Translations under genes and position numbers: made by a program
The notes under the pieces: model-generated
What the model was told of the DNA's origin: nothing
The model's database searches: none
The model's input: only the letters and a program-made list of their open reading frames with translations
From: Thiothrix caldifontis
Lineage (GTDB): Bacteria > Pseudomonadota > Gammaproteobacteria > Thiotrichales > Thiotrichaceae
NCBI RefSeq assembly: GCF_900107695.1
Contig: NZ_FNQP01000012.1
Location: 18,056 to 82,055 of the forward strand
Reading direction: 5' to 3'
Length of the DNA: 64,000 nt
Part shown: one piece after another, positions 44,875 to 54,606 of the stretch
Layout of the letters: the number at the start of each line of letters is the position of its first letter
Position numbering within the stretch: position 1 is the stretch's first letter

Positions 44875-46121
44875 AGCGTTTTCTCCCACAAAGTGAGTTT
44901 GGGCGTAATGTAGTTACGCTTATGACAGGCACTGTTATTGCACAGGCTATACCCATAGCTATATCTCCTATTTTGACAAGACTGTATAGCCCCGAAGAAT
45001 TTGGATTATTTGCTTTGTACATGGGTTTAGCCGCTATTCTTTCTGTTATTGTGACAGGACGTTATGAGCAAGCCATTATGTTGCCAGCAGATGATGATGA
45101 TGCCGCTAACTTGGTAGTATTATCAGTCGCTATCACTGTTATCATCAGCTTATTAGTTTTATTACTAATTTTCCTAAGCAGTAGCAATATTGCTTCTGCA
45201 CTCGAAAAACCAGAAATTGAGGCATGGCTTTTTTTACTTCCGGTAACGATTTTCTTGACAGGAATATACCAAACGCTGAACTACTGGAATAATAGAAAGA
45301 AACAATATAAAACTCTGGCAAAGAATCGAATTTATCAAAGCACAACTATGTCGATTGCTCACATTGGTGGTGGCTTTATTTCTGGCAGTGGAATATTTCT
45401 GATTTTTGGCGATCTCATTGGGAAGTTCACATCAGCATTTTTTCTTGCATTAAACACTTTCAAAAAAGATTCATCAAGCTTTATAGACATCAAAAAAGAT
45501 AAACAAATTTCTTTGGCAAAACGTTATAAAAAATTTCCAATATTTGATACGGGGGCAGCATTAGCCAATGTGTCTTCATACCAAATACAGAATATACTAT
45601 TTCCCATCTTTTATGGTTTATCAAGTGCAGGTTTCTATTTTTTGGTATTGAGAGTACTACAAGCACCGCTATCACTGATTAGTACGTCATTAACTGATGT
45701 GTATAAGCAAAAGCTAACTGATCCAAAGACTACTGACGATGATTTAAAAAGATACTACAAAAAAATGTTTGTCTTTTTGTTTTCTATAGGTCTACCTCCA
45801 TTAGTACTGTTCATGTTCATTGGCGAAGAGCTATTCTCCTTCGTATTCGGAAGTGAATGGAGGGTGGCTGGTGAATATGCCGTCATGCTAGCCCCCATGT
45901 TCTTTATTAAATTCATCGCCAGCCCATTGAGTTACTTCTTATATTTAAAAGAAAAACAAGAAGCGAATATAATTATGCAAACCCTGTTTATAATCACTTC
46001 AGTTTATGCAATAACATACATGGATAGCATTAGCACCACCATATATTTTATATCATTTGCATTTTCTATAGTTTATATTCTTTATATAATATACTCTGCA
46101 AGATTAGCAAAAATTTTTTGA
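44871..46121 (+). CDS. wzx: Polysaccharide flippase (Wzx/oligosaccharide exporter)
   Basis: This 416-residue membrane protein with about 12 helices belongs to the polysaccharide transporter (MATE-like) group. The N-terminal NVVTLMTGTVIAQAIPIAI and ILTRLYSPEEFGLFALYMGL are typical. It flips undecaprenyl-linked repeat units across the inner membrane. The GTG at 44871 overlaps the aminotransferase stop (GTGA); a TTG at 44850 is a less likely start. The sequence becomes strongly A+T-rich from here. Confidence 0.87.
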   Translation: MKRFLPQSEFGRNVVTLMTGTVIAQAIPIAISPILTRLYSPEEFGLFALYMGLAAILSVIVTGRYEQAIMLPADDDDAANLVVLSVAITVIISLLVLLLIFLSSSNIASALEKPEIEAWLFLLPVTIFLTGIYQTLNYWNNRKKQYKTLAKNRIYQSTTMSIAHIGGGFISGSGIFLIFGDLIGKFTSAFFLALNTFKKDSSSFIDIKKDKQISLAKRYKKFPIFDTGAALANVSSYQIQNILFPIFYGLSSAGFYFLVLRVLQAPLSLISTSLTDVYKQKLTDPKTTDDDLKRYYKKMFVFLFSIGLPPLVLFMFIGEELFSFVFGSEWRVAGEYAVMLAPMFFIKFIASPLSYFLYLKEKQEANIIMQTLFIITSVYAITYMDSISTTIYFISFAFSIVYILYIIYSARLAKIF

Positions 46122-46147
46122 ATGCTGTATTTTTAGAAGGTAGTAAA

Positions 46148-46810
46148 ATGGATATTAGTGAACCAAATAGAGGACGTGAAAGAGAGAAAACTCTCGAAAA
46201 AAGCATATATTACTCTGATGGATATTTTTCTTTGCCACAGCTATACTCGCAATCTCAGCAAATACATGACATCCATAACTTAAGGCCGCTAAATATTATT
46301 GAAGTTGGATTAGGTAATGGATTTACATCTTCATTCTTAAAACGTGCTGGGTATGAAGTTACAACGGTTGATATTAATAAGTCTTTAGAACCTGATATTT
46401 GCTGTTCAATAGAAGAAATACCAAGTAAAATAAATGACAAGACTTTTGATTTAGTTGTTTGCTGTGAGGTCTTAGAACACATGGAGTTTGAAGAGTTTGA
46501 GAGAAATATAAAAATACTCAAGCTACTAGGAAACAGACTATACTTGACCCTACCAGTTTATGTATCATCATATGGTTTCGGTATTTCTGTTAAGCTCCCA
46601 AGAATTCGTAAGAACATTCCTCTTTATATTGATATTCCAAGAAACAAACTATTGGATAAGGAACACTTCTGGGAAGTTGGCTCAAATAAAAACACCTCTA
46701 AAAATAACCTAATAAATATCCTATCAAGTCATTATACTAATATAAAAACCAGCAGATATGTTTTAAATCCATATCATATGGCATTTTTCTGCAATACAGA
46801 AATATCTTAG
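46148..46810 (+). CDS. Class I SAM-dependent methyltransferase
   Basis: A 220-residue protein with the AdoMet motif I IIEVGLGNGFTSSFLKRAGY, acidic loop VTTVDINKS and motif LVVCCEVLEHMEFEEFE, a Methyltransf_11-type fold. It presumably methylates a polysaccharide or sugar intermediate. ATG 46148 follows GAAGGT. A+T-rich, like its neighbours. Confidence 0.78.
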   Translation: MDISEPNRGREREKTLEKSIYYSDGYFSLPQLYSQSQQIHDIHNLRPLNIIEVGLGNGFTSSFLKRAGYEVTTVDINKSLEPDICCSIEEIPSKINDKTFDLVVCCEVLEHMEFEEFERNIKILKLLGNRLYLTLPVYVSSYGFGISVKLPRIRKNIPLYIDIPRNKLLDKEHFWEVGSNKNTSKNNLINILSSHYTNIKTSRYVLNPYHMAFFCNTEIS

Positions 46811-46839
46811 ATGAAAGACTGCAAACATGAACTAGCCAA

Positions 46840-47022
46840 ATGAAAATCACCACCATCATGGGTGCACGTCCCCAATTCGTCAAAGCCGCCGTCGTCTCAC
46901 GCGCTTTCCGTGAACACCGCCCTGACGTGCAGGAAACCATCATCCACACCGGACAACATTGCGATGCCAATATGTCCGATGTATTCTTTGATGGACTCGA
47001 CATCCCCCATAAAAAATATTGA
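46840..47022 (+). pseudogene. 5' fragment of a WbpI-type UDP-GlcNAc(3NAc)A 2-epimerase gene
   Basis: The 60 codons give a textbook N-terminus of the WecB/WbpI family (TTIMGARPQFVKAAVVSRAF; IIHTGQHCDANMSDVFFDGL), then run into A+T-rich sequence and a stop after IPHKKY. About 84% of the expected roughly 370 residues are missing. It is G+C-richer than both flanks, like the wbpABDE genes. It probably is the broken end of an ancestral wbpI at a recombination junction. Confidence 0.82.
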
Positions 47023-47208
47023 AAATATCCATTTAAAGAATGATATTGATTGTCTCAATATAGGTTCACTCAATAAATAATTTAGTACAGCTAAACATTG
47101 CACAGGTAATTTATTAAAATTGTCAAACTACTATTTTAATTATTGCAATAACACAATTTCTTCAAGAATTCCATCTCAATATCCAAAAACAAACTGCGAA
47201 ACAAAATC

Positions 47209-48018
47209 ATGAAATTAACTTTTTTAAAAATATTTCCCAGAAACAGCCATACATTTAAAATCACTTCTTATTTCTATCATGAACTAAAGTTTTTACTGCA
47301 AAACATAATAATAAAAATAAACCATAAAAAAATAAAGATATATCGCCTTCAAAAAAAAGAAGTGAATACTGACCTCACTTTTTACAAATCACAATTTGGT
47401 CAAGATTATTTTGTAGAGAAAATATTTAGTAATTTAAACATAAAAAAAGAGCAAGCTACATTCTTGGATATTGGTTGCAATCACCCTATAAAATTAAGTA
47501 ACTCATATTATTTTGAAAAACAAGGTTGGAGGATAATTGCAATAGATCCAATAGAAAAATTTAAAGAAAGCTGGGATGAAAACAGACCTCTTACCAAGTT
47601 TATTAATGCCGCCATTTCATGTGAAGAGGGAGAAGAGGACTTTACAATTTATGAAGGCGATTTAGGCTGGGAAAATGCACTGAGTACGTTCAAAAAATAT
47701 GAGCGTAATCATGACAAAGTAATGAAGTCAAAAGTAGTAAAAGTAAAAAAACAAAACTTACGTAATTGCTTGGAATCTCACAATATTAAAGATAAAGCCT
47801 TTGATATTATGTCTATAGATGTAGAGGGTTCTGAGCAGGATGTATTGAATGGAATAGATTTTAATTTTTTTGATATAAATATCATAATATTAGAAAACAC
47901 AAATCCTTTTTATGGTTCAAAAAACCTTAGAAACTATCTTTCTAAGAAAGGATACAGTTTTTACGCTAGAATCTGGACAGCAGATGATATTTATATTAAA
48001 AACACTTTGTTAAAATGA
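47209..48018 (+). CDS. FkbM-family methyltransferase
   Basis: The protein has 269 residues. After a basic N-terminal region (about 60 residues) comes the FkbM methyltransferase domain: SQFGQDYFVEKIF, FLDIGCNHPIKLSNSYYFEK, IIAIDPIEKF and IMSIDVEGSEQDVLNGIDF. FkbM proteins O-methylate sugars and other metabolites. The preceding 186 bp (47023-47208) is A+T-rich, with no gene seen. No clear ribosome-binding site is visible. Confidence 0.82.
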   Translation: MKLTFLKIFPRNSHTFKITSYFYHELKFLLQNIIIKINHKKIKIYRLQKKEVNTDLTFYKSQFGQDYFVEKIFSNLNIKKEQATFLDIGCNHPIKLSNSYYFEKQGWRIIAIDPIEKFKESWDENRPLTKFINAAISCEEGEEDFTIYEGDLGWENALSTFKKYERNHDKVMKSKVVKVKKQNLRNCLESHNIKDKAFDIMSIDVEGSEQDVLNGIDFNFFDINIIILENTNPFYGSKNLRNYLSKKGYSFYARIWTADDIYIKNTLLK

Positions 48019-48025
48019 GAAAAAT

Positions 48026-49105
48026 ATGATTGTAAACTCGACAATATCAATATATGCAAAAGTTGGCAATATTCCACATAATGGTGTTAGTAAAAAAATC
48101 CGAGATATAGCATCTGCTTTAAAAGAGAATGGTCACATTGTTGACGTGAAAGTTGCTAGTGAGCCTGGAATCAGAGGACACTTAAATTTAGCTTTAAATA
48201 TAATAAAAAACAAAAGCTCTACTTTAATAATAAGAATGACAGCTTTTTCTATGCTTATTCTCATCTTACCTATGATTATTAACAGATTAAAAGGAAACTT
48301 CATTACATTAGAGATACCAACCCCTATATCCAGCATATATAATGAAGTAAAAATATCTAATGATTCAGAAATCAAGAAGAATTTAAAAAAAACATTGATT
48401 AATATATCATTTCCCATTTCATTATTACCTGCTAATAAAATAGTTTATTATGCCGACGAAACAGAAAACTATTACATAACTTTTGTAAAAAACAAGATGC
48501 AAAAAATAAGCAATGGTATAAATTGTAAAACAATAAATATAAAAAAAAGCAACATTGATCAGAAAATATTTACAATGGTAAGTGTCTCCTCAATTGAAAA
48601 GTGGCATGGGTTAGATCGAGTAATTTTTGGCATTAGAAATCATGTATGTAACAAGTTCAACCCTACGGTTAGATTATATATTATAGGAACTGGCGTAGAG
48701 CTTCCACATCTGAAGAAACTTGTACAAGATAACCAACTAACAGACTATATATTTTTCATCGATCCAATAAGCGATAGTGATTTAGATATTTATTTTGATA
48801 ATTCTCACATAGCATTTTCCTCTCTTGGTTTACATAGAAAAAACTTGATTCAAACATCTGAGCTAAAGAATAGGGAGTATGCCGCTAGAGGTATACCAAT
48901 GGTTATGAGTGAAGTAATGGATATCGATTTCCCTGATCAAAAATTTATTTACCATGCTCCCAGCAATGATGAACCGATAAACATAAAAAACATTTACGAT
49001 TTTTATTTAACCATATCGAACAACGCTCTTAATACTGATATAAGGTCTTATGCTGAAAAAGTCGTAGACTATAGGAATAAAGTTAAAAACTTATTGCCAC
49101 TATGA
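48026..49105 (+). CDS. Putative glycosyltransferase (GT4-like)
   Basis: This 359-residue protein has a two-domain pattern of GT-B transferases: N-terminal SKKIRDIASALKENGHIVDV and C-terminal FTMVSVSSIEKWHGLDRVIFG, RLYIIGTGVELPHLKKLV, then ELKNREYAARGIPMVMS. The EX7E-like region is weak. It overlaps the next gene by 4 nt. The donor and acceptor are unknown. Confidence 0.72.
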   Translation: MIVNSTISIYAKVGNIPHNGVSKKIRDIASALKENGHIVDVKVASEPGIRGHLNLALNIIKNKSSTLIIRMTAFSMLILILPMIINRLKGNFITLEIPTPISSIYNEVKISNDSEIKKNLKKTLINISFPISLLPANKIVYYADETENYYITFVKNKMQKISNGINCKTINIKKSNIDQKIFTMVSVSSIEKWHGLDRVIFGIRNHVCNKFNPTVRLYIIGTGVELPHLKKLVQDNQLTDYIFFIDPISDSDLDIYFDNSHIAFSSLGLHRKNLIQTSELKNREYAARGIPMVMSEVMDIDFPDQKFIYHAPSNDEPINIKNIYDFYLTISNNALNTDIRSYAEKVVDYRNKVKNLLPL

Positions 49106-50229
49106 TCATTAATTTTAAAGAAAAAACTTTCTTCCTAATTTTTATAGCCATACTTGGTGCGTTTTTTACCATAAGCAAATACAATGTCTTCAATGCCAAC
49201 TTATTATTTGAAGTATGGCTTATATTGTACTGCATATCGAAAGCATCACTTAAAAATAAAAATATTTTTTTTGCATCTATATTTTTGACGTACTTATTAA
49301 TTGGTTGGATACTAGCTGACCCAATAGAGAATAAAAACTTATCCGATTTTATAGTTATTTATAAATCTTTTTTTTATTTCATCTTACTCCTTTTTTTAAG
49401 AACCGACAGTATATCCTCAGAGAGTTACAATAAGCTATTTCATATAATATGTTACGCCTTCTTGATTAAATATACTACGTATTTTTTATTCAACTTTCAA
49501 GACTTAGCAATCCTGCCACGCCCTGCAATTTTTACTGAAAACAATTTAGAGTTGGGTTTTTTACTAATTTTATTAGCGAACTATATAAGAATAAACAATC
49601 AGATAAGTCCACAACATTTAACGTACATTATTTTAATAATATTGATTTCCGGTTCTCGTTCCGCAATATTAAGTCTTTTTGTGTTATTAGTTATTACATA
49701 CATTAAGCCAAATCGGAAAATATTAATAAAACTATTTTTTATATCTGCATTTTCTGTAGCTGCCTTCATAATGTTTCTCTCAAGAAGCGGGGGACTTAAT
49801 ATAGAAGAATTAGATAGATTTATGTTTTTAAAATACTTTATGGATGAAATTGACACGTGGACTTTTGATAATTTTATATTTGGTTCATACCCCATAACAG
49901 CATTAAGTGACTATAACTGTAAACTACTACTTTACTCCGAAACACTCAGAAGCTCTACTGGAAATTGTTATTCAGTAGTATTTCACTCTTATTGGCTTCG
50001 CGTAGTTTATGATCATGGCATGTTTGGTTTAATTTCACAGCTTTTAATATACTTTTATCTTATCAGATACGCCCCAAAAAAATTTCAGTTAGTCGGATTT
50101 TTAATTATATTAATCAATGGCATATCCGTATCTGCTTTTAACAACATATATTTAATGTCCGGTATTGCATTGGTTATTAGCACAATGCCTAAAAATACAA
50201 GAAAGATTCATAATAAATCATTGTCTTAA
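49102..50229 (+). CDS. wzy: Putative O-antigen/polysaccharide polymerase (Wzy-like)
   Basis: A 375-residue very hydrophobic protein with about 10-11 predicted helices and a larger polar loop (about 255-305) with SGSRSAILSLFVLLVI preceding it, the arrangement of Wzy/O-antigen ligase family proteins. Wzy sequences are poorly conserved, so the call rests on topology and locus position beside wzx. The 180 bp after it (50230-50410) shows no gene. Confidence 0.68.
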   Translation: MIINFKEKTFFLIFIAILGAFFTISKYNVFNANLLFEVWLILYCISKASLKNKNIFFASIFLTYLLIGWILADPIENKNLSDFIVIYKSFFYFILLLFLRTDSISSESYNKLFHIICYAFLIKYTTYFLFNFQDLAILPRPAIFTENNLELGFLLILLANYIRINNQISPQHLTYIILIILISGSRSAILSLFVLLVITYIKPNRKILIKLFFISAFSVAAFIMFLSRSGGLNIEELDRFMFLKYFMDEIDTWTFDNFIFGSYPITALSDYNCKLLLYSETLRSSTGNCYSVVFHSYWLRVVYDHGMFGLISQLLIYFYLIRYAPKKFQLVGFLIILINGISVSAFNNIYLMSGIALVISTMPKNTRKIHNKSLS

Positions 50230-50410
50230 GTTAGGTTCTTTAAAAAACAGTACTAATTAATACAATTTACGTTTATTCTATGACGATTGTCTTCTCAGTT
50301 TAATCGTTGTACAAAGTGTGATCTAAGATCCAAAAAAATCAAAGTTTATGAACGACTTCAAACGGTTAAAAAAGATACAGAATATCCAAATAAGCATAAG
50401 GATTTAAAAC

Positions 50411-51304
50411 ATGAGTACAATTTCTGTAATTATACTAACATATAATGAAGAACAGCACCTTAGTCGCTGTATCGCTTCAGTAAAGAGCATTGCCCAGAGA
50501 ATTATTGTAATTGATTCTTATTCTTGTGATAAAACCATAGAAATAGCTAAAAACCATGGAGTTGACATATATCAAAACAAATGGTTTAACTATGCAAATC
50601 AGTTCAACTGGGCACTTGAAAATACGCAAATAAATACAGATTGGATTTTCAGGTTAGATGCTGATGAATATCTCACCGAGCAACTCAAAGATGAAATAAA
50701 AATAAAAATTCCGTTACTAGAACCTAATATCGCAGCAATAAATATTAAAAGGAGAGTGTATTTCTTAGGAAAATGGATGAAGCATGGTGGAATCTATCCT
50801 ACCTATCTTCCCAGAATATGGAAAACAGGCTATGGGAAAATTGAATCTAGAAATATGGATGAACACTTAGTATTGTCTGGTGGAAAATTTCATGATTTTG
50901 AATATGATTTAGTTGACGAAAACCTGAATACGCTAGATTGGTGGTCTAACAAACACATTAAATATGCATTACGTGAAGCTTTAGATATTTCCTTAAAAGA
51001 AGAGCTAGAGAAGAAAGAAAACATAACCTCAAAAATTACTGGCTCTCAAGCGGAAAGAAAAAGATTTATAAAAAACATATATCTTAAATTCCCTTTATTC
51101 ATTAGACCAAGTATATATTTTCTTTGGAGATATATTTTTAGACTTGGATTTTTAGATGGTAGAGAGGGTTTTGTATGGAACTTTTTACAGGCTTATTGGT
51201 ATAGAGTTTTTGTAGACTGCGTATTACTCGAAGCCGAAAAAAAATCGTCCATTGAAGGAGTTAGCGCTTCTGAATGGATAAAGAATAAAATATACTCACC
51301 TTAA
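50411..51304 (+). CDS. Glycosyltransferase family 2 protein
   Basis: The product (297 aa) has a GT-A fold: ISVIILTYNEEQHLSRCIAS at the N-terminus, IVIDSYSCDKT and the metal-binding DADEYL. The rest resembles the WaaE/KdtX-like group of core or repeat-unit glucosyl-type transferases (IWKTGYGKIESRNMDEHLVL). Still A+T-rich; last gene of the low-G+C block. Confidence 0.82.
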   Translation: MSTISVIILTYNEEQHLSRCIASVKSIAQRIIVIDSYSCDKTIEIAKNHGVDIYQNKWFNYANQFNWALENTQINTDWIFRLDADEYLTEQLKDEIKIKIPLLEPNIAAINIKRRVYFLGKWMKHGGIYPTYLPRIWKTGYGKIESRNMDEHLVLSGGKFHDFEYDLVDENLNTLDWWSNKHIKYALREALDISLKEELEKKENITSKITGSQAERKRFIKNIYLKFPLFIRPSIYFLWRYIFRLGFLDGREGFVWNFLQAYWYRVFVDCVLLEAEKKSSIEGVSASEWIKNKIYSP

Positions 51305-51320
51305 AAATGGTAGGAATTGA

Positions 51321-52352
51321 ATGAAAAACAAAAAACTTCTAATCACAGGCGGTACCGGCTCTTTCGGCAACGCCGTCCTCCGCCGCTTCCTGCAAACCGA
51401 CATCGCCGAAATCCGCATTTTCAGCCGTGACGAGAAAAAACAGGATGACATGCGGAAGAAGTATTCTAATTCCAAACTGAAATTCTACATCGGTGATGTA
51501 CGCGACTATCAAAGCATTCTGAATGCCAGCCGTGGAGTCGACTACATCTTCCACGCCGCTGCACTAAAACAAGTCCCCTCTTGCGAATTTCACCCCATAG
51601 AAGCCGTCAAAACCAACGTTATGGGCACTGAAAATGTCTTGGAAGCCGCCATTCAAAATCAGGTAAAACGGGTAGTCTGCCTCAGCACTGATAAAGCGGT
51701 TTACCCCATCAACGCCATGGGCATCTCTAAAGCGATGATGGAAAAAGTCATCGTGGCGAAATCACGCAACCTGAAAGGCACACAAACCACGATCTGTAGC
51801 ACCCGCTACGGCAACGTCATGGCTTCCCGTGGCTCAGTCATCCCACTGTTCGTCGATCAAATCCTTGCTGGCAAACCCATCACCATCACCGACCCCAACA
51901 TGACCCGCTTCATGATGACCTTGGAAGATGCGGTGGACTTAGTGCTATATGCCTTTGAACACGGGCAAAACGGCGACATTTTCGTCCAAAAAGCCCCCGC
52001 CGCCACCATTGAAGTTCTCGCTCAAGCACTCCTAGGCATCATGGACAAGCCCAACCATGAAGTCCGCATGATCGGCACACGTCACGGTGAAAAACTGTAT
52101 GAAGCCCTGCTCAGCCGTGAAGAGATGCTCGCCGCCGAAGACATGGGCGACTACTACCGCATCCCCCCCGATTTGCGTGACCTCAACTACAGCAAATTTG
52201 TGGAAGAAGGCGAATCCCGCATTGCCACCATCGAAGACTACAACTCCCACAACACCACCCGTCTGGATGTAGAAGGCATGAAAACCCTGCTACGCAAACT
52301 GACCTTTGTTAAAGCCTTAGAACGCGGCGAATACGTCCAGCCAGAGGAATAA
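51321..52352 (+). CDS. fnlA: UDP-GlcNAc 4,6-dehydratase/5-epimerase
   Basis: This 343-residue extended SDR of the FlaA1/CapE/FnlA group has the NAD motif GGTGSFGNAVLRRF, LSTDKAVYPINAMGISKAMMEK and RYGNVMASRGSVIPLF. The position normally Tyr in YxxxK is Met (MGISK), as I recall for the CapE/FnlA branch. It starts the UDP-L-FucNAc pathway, with fnlB and fnlC following. G+C content jumps back up exactly at this gene. Confidence 0.9.
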   Translation: MKNKKLLITGGTGSFGNAVLRRFLQTDIAEIRIFSRDEKKQDDMRKKYSNSKLKFYIGDVRDYQSILNASRGVDYIFHAAALKQVPSCEFHPIEAVKTNVMGTENVLEAAIQNQVKRVVCLSTDKAVYPINAMGISKAMMEKVIVAKSRNLKGTQTTICSTRYGNVMASRGSVIPLFVDQILAGKPITITDPNMTRFMMTLEDAVDLVLYAFEHGQNGDIFVQKAPAATIEVLAQALLGIMDKPNHEVRMIGTRHGEKLYEALLSREEMLAAEDMGDYYRIPPDLRDLNYSKFVEEGESRIATIEDYNSHNTTRLDVEGMKTLLRKLTFVKALERGEYVQPEE

Positions 52353-52357
52353 ACACC

Positions 52358-53470
52358 GTGAAAGTCTTAGTCACTGGCGCAGACGGGTTTATCGGCAAAA
52401 ACCTGTTAGCCCGCTTTGCGGAAATGGCAGATATAGAAGCCCTACGTTTTTCGCGGCAAAACACCGAACAGGTACTCCCTGAACTGATTGCCGCCGCCGA
52501 TGCGATTATCCATTTGGCAGGTATCAACCGTCCGCTATCACCGGAAGAATTTGTCACAGGCAATACCGGGTTAACCACCACTTTGAGCCGGATTCTCACC
52601 GACACCCAGCGCAAGATTCCCGTATTATTTGCATCCTCCACCCAAGCTGCCCTAGACAACCCTTATGGCAGCAGCAAACGCGCAGCCGAAGATGCTTTAC
52701 GGCATTATGCCGAACAAACGGGTGCAAACGTTTACATCTATCGCTTGCCTAATGTCTTCGGCAAATGGTGCAAACCTAACTACAACTCAGCGGTAGCGAC
52801 CTTCTGCCATAACATCGCCAACGGCTTAGCAATTACCATCAATAATCCCAACGCGCCACTGACACTGGTGCATGTCGATGATGTGATCCATGATTTCATT
52901 CAAGTGCTGCAACATAAACCAGCCATAGAACAACACACTTTCCGCGCCGTTACCCCCGAATACCAAACCACGGTAGGCGAACTCGCTCAACAAATCGAAG
53001 GCTTCCGCAACAGCCGCAACACGCTGATCACCCCCAAAGTCGGCACAGGGTTACTACGGGCGTTATATTCCACCTATGTCAGCTATTTACCGACAACAGA
53101 CTTTGCTTACAGCGTCCCGAAATACGGTGATCAACGCGGTGTTTTCGTGGAAATGCTCAAAACCCCAGATGCGGGGCAATTCTCCTTTTTCACCGCCCAC
53201 CCCGGAATTACCCGTGGCGGACACTATCACCACACCAAAACCGAAAAGTTTCTGGTGATTAAAGGCAAAGCCCGCTTTGGTTTTCGGCACATCCTCACCG
53301 ATGAAACCTTCTCGCTAGAAACCGACGGTGACAACCCGCAAATTGTCGAAACCATCCCCGGCTGGGCGCACGATATAACCAATATCGGTACAGACGAAAT
53401 GGTGGTCATGCTGTGGGCAAACGAAATCTTTGACCGCGAACACCCCGATACTTACGCACATCAGGTTTGA
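52358..53470 (+). CDS. fnlB: UDP-2-acetamido-2,6-dideoxy-beta-L-talose 4-dehydrogenase (CapF/WbjC type)
   Basis: A two-domain protein (370 aa): an N-terminal short-chain reductase (TGADGFIGKNLLARFAEM; NPYGSSKRAAED) and a C-terminal cupin with metal-binding His residues (GITRGGHYHHTKTEKFLVI). This is the CapF architecture. It reduces the 4-keto sugar made by FnlA. It lies 5 nt after fnlA. Confidence 0.9.
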   Translation: MKVLVTGADGFIGKNLLARFAEMADIEALRFSRQNTEQVLPELIAAADAIIHLAGINRPLSPEEFVTGNTGLTTTLSRILTDTQRKIPVLFASSTQAALDNPYGSSKRAAEDALRHYAEQTGANVYIYRLPNVFGKWCKPNYNSAVATFCHNIANGLAITINNPNAPLTLVHVDDVIHDFIQVLQHKPAIEQHTFRAVTPEYQTTVGELAQQIEGFRNSRNTLITPKVGTGLLRALYSTYVSYLPTTDFAYSVPKYGDQRGVFVEMLKTPDAGQFSFFTAHPGITRGGHYHHTKTEKFLVIKGKARFGFRHILTDETFSLETDGDNPQIVETIPGWAHDITNIGTDEMVVMLWANEIFDREHPDTYAHQV

Positions 53471-53471
53471 T

Positions 53472-54605
53472 ATGAAAAAGCTAAAAGTAATGACCGTGGT
53501 CGGCACTCGCCCGGAAATCATCCGCCTGTCACGGGTCATGGCAAAACTCGACCAATACTGTGATCACGTCTTGGTGCATACTGGGCAAAACTACGATTAC
53601 GAACTCAACCAGATATTCTTTGATGATCTGGAAGTACGCAAGCCCGATTACTTCCTGCAAGCCGCTGGCGCATCCGGTGCGGAAACCATCGGTAAAGTCA
53701 TTATCGGCGTAGATCAAGCACTCGCTGAAGTCAAACCGGACGCGATGCTGGTGCTGGGCGACACCAATAGCTGCATGGCAGTGATTCCCGCCAAACGCCG
53801 CAAAATCCCCGTATTCCACATGGAAGCAGGCAATCGCTGCTTTGATCAGCGCGTCCCCGAAGAAATCAACCGCCGTATCGTCGACCACACCGCTGACATC
53901 AACCTCACCTACAGCAGCATTGCGCGTGAATACCTGTTACGCGAAGGCTTGCCACCCGATATGGTGATTAAAACCGGCAGCCCAATGTTTGAAGTGCTAA
54001 ACCACTACCGAGCAGGCATTGATGCCTCTGAAGTACTCAGCCGCTTGGAACTGAGCGAAGGTCAATTTTTCGTAGTCAGTGCGCACCGTGAAGAAAACAT
54101 CGACTCTGACAAAAACTTCCTGAAGTTGGTCAACGTCCTCAATACCGTGGCAGAACATTACGCTTATCCGGTGATTGTCTCGACTCACCCACGCACCCAA
54201 AAGCGTGTTGATGCGATGAATATCAGCTTCCACCCATTAGTGCGCCTCCTGAAACCTTTAGGCTTTAAGGATTACAACAAGCTGCAAATGACTGCCAAAG
54301 CGGTGTTGTCTGACAGTGGAACGATTACGGAAGAATCCTCCATTTTAAACTTCCCTGCCCTCAATATCCGCGAAGCCCACGAACGCCCTGAAGGGATGGA
54401 AGAAGCCTCGGTTATGATGGTGGGCTTAGAGACAGAACGGGTGATGCAAGCTTTGTTCGTGCTGGAATCACAAGCAAGAGGCAATACTGAACGCACACTG
54501 CGCCCTGTGGATGATTACAGTATGCCGAACGTTGCCGAGAAAGTGGTGCGGATTATTCATAGCTATACGGATTATGTAAATCGTATTGTTTGGAAAAAAT
54601 ATTAA
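53472..54605 (+). CDS. fnlC: UDP-N-acetyl-L-fucosamine-forming 2-epimerase
   Basis: A 377-residue WecB-like epimerase of the CapG/WbjD/FnlC branch: TVVGTRPEIIRLSRVMAKL, VLVHTGQNYDYELNQIFFDD, HMEAGNRCFDQRVPEEINRR and SDSGTITEESSILNFPALNI. It completes UDP-L-FucNAc synthesis. ATG 53472 is 1 nt after the fnlB stop. It is distinct from the wbpI fragment at 46840 and is unlikely to replace it. Confidence 0.9.
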   Translation: MKKLKVMTVVGTRPEIIRLSRVMAKLDQYCDHVLVHTGQNYDYELNQIFFDDLEVRKPDYFLQAAGASGAETIGKVIIGVDQALAEVKPDAMLVLGDTNSCMAVIPAKRRKIPVFHMEAGNRCFDQRVPEEINRRIVDHTADINLTYSSIAREYLLREGLPPDMVIKTGSPMFEVLNHYRAGIDASEVLSRLELSEGQFFVVSAHREENIDSDKNFLKLVNVLNTVAEHYAYPVIVSTHPRTQKRVDAMNISFHPLVRLLKPLGFKDYNKLQMTAKAVLSDSGTITEESSILNFPALNIREAHERPEGMEEASVMMVGLETERVMQALFVLESQARGNTERTLRPVDDYSMPNVAEKVVRIIHSYTDYVNRIVWKKY

Positions 54606-54606
54606 T

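Noticed and set aside
47023..47208. Possible small gene in the A+T-rich gap after the wbpI fragment
   Set aside because: No frame with a start, ribosome-binding site and plausible composition was found.
52786..52797. GCGGTAGCG inside fnlB as another ops element
   Set aside because: It is in a coding region, matches ops only partly (AGCGGTAGCGAC) and has no leader context.
53472..54605. fnlC as a replacement for the broken wbpI
   Set aside because: Its sequence and its place after fnlA-fnlB fit the FnlC/CapG branch, which acts on a 6-deoxy sugar nucleotide rather than on UDP-GlcNAc(3NAc)A.
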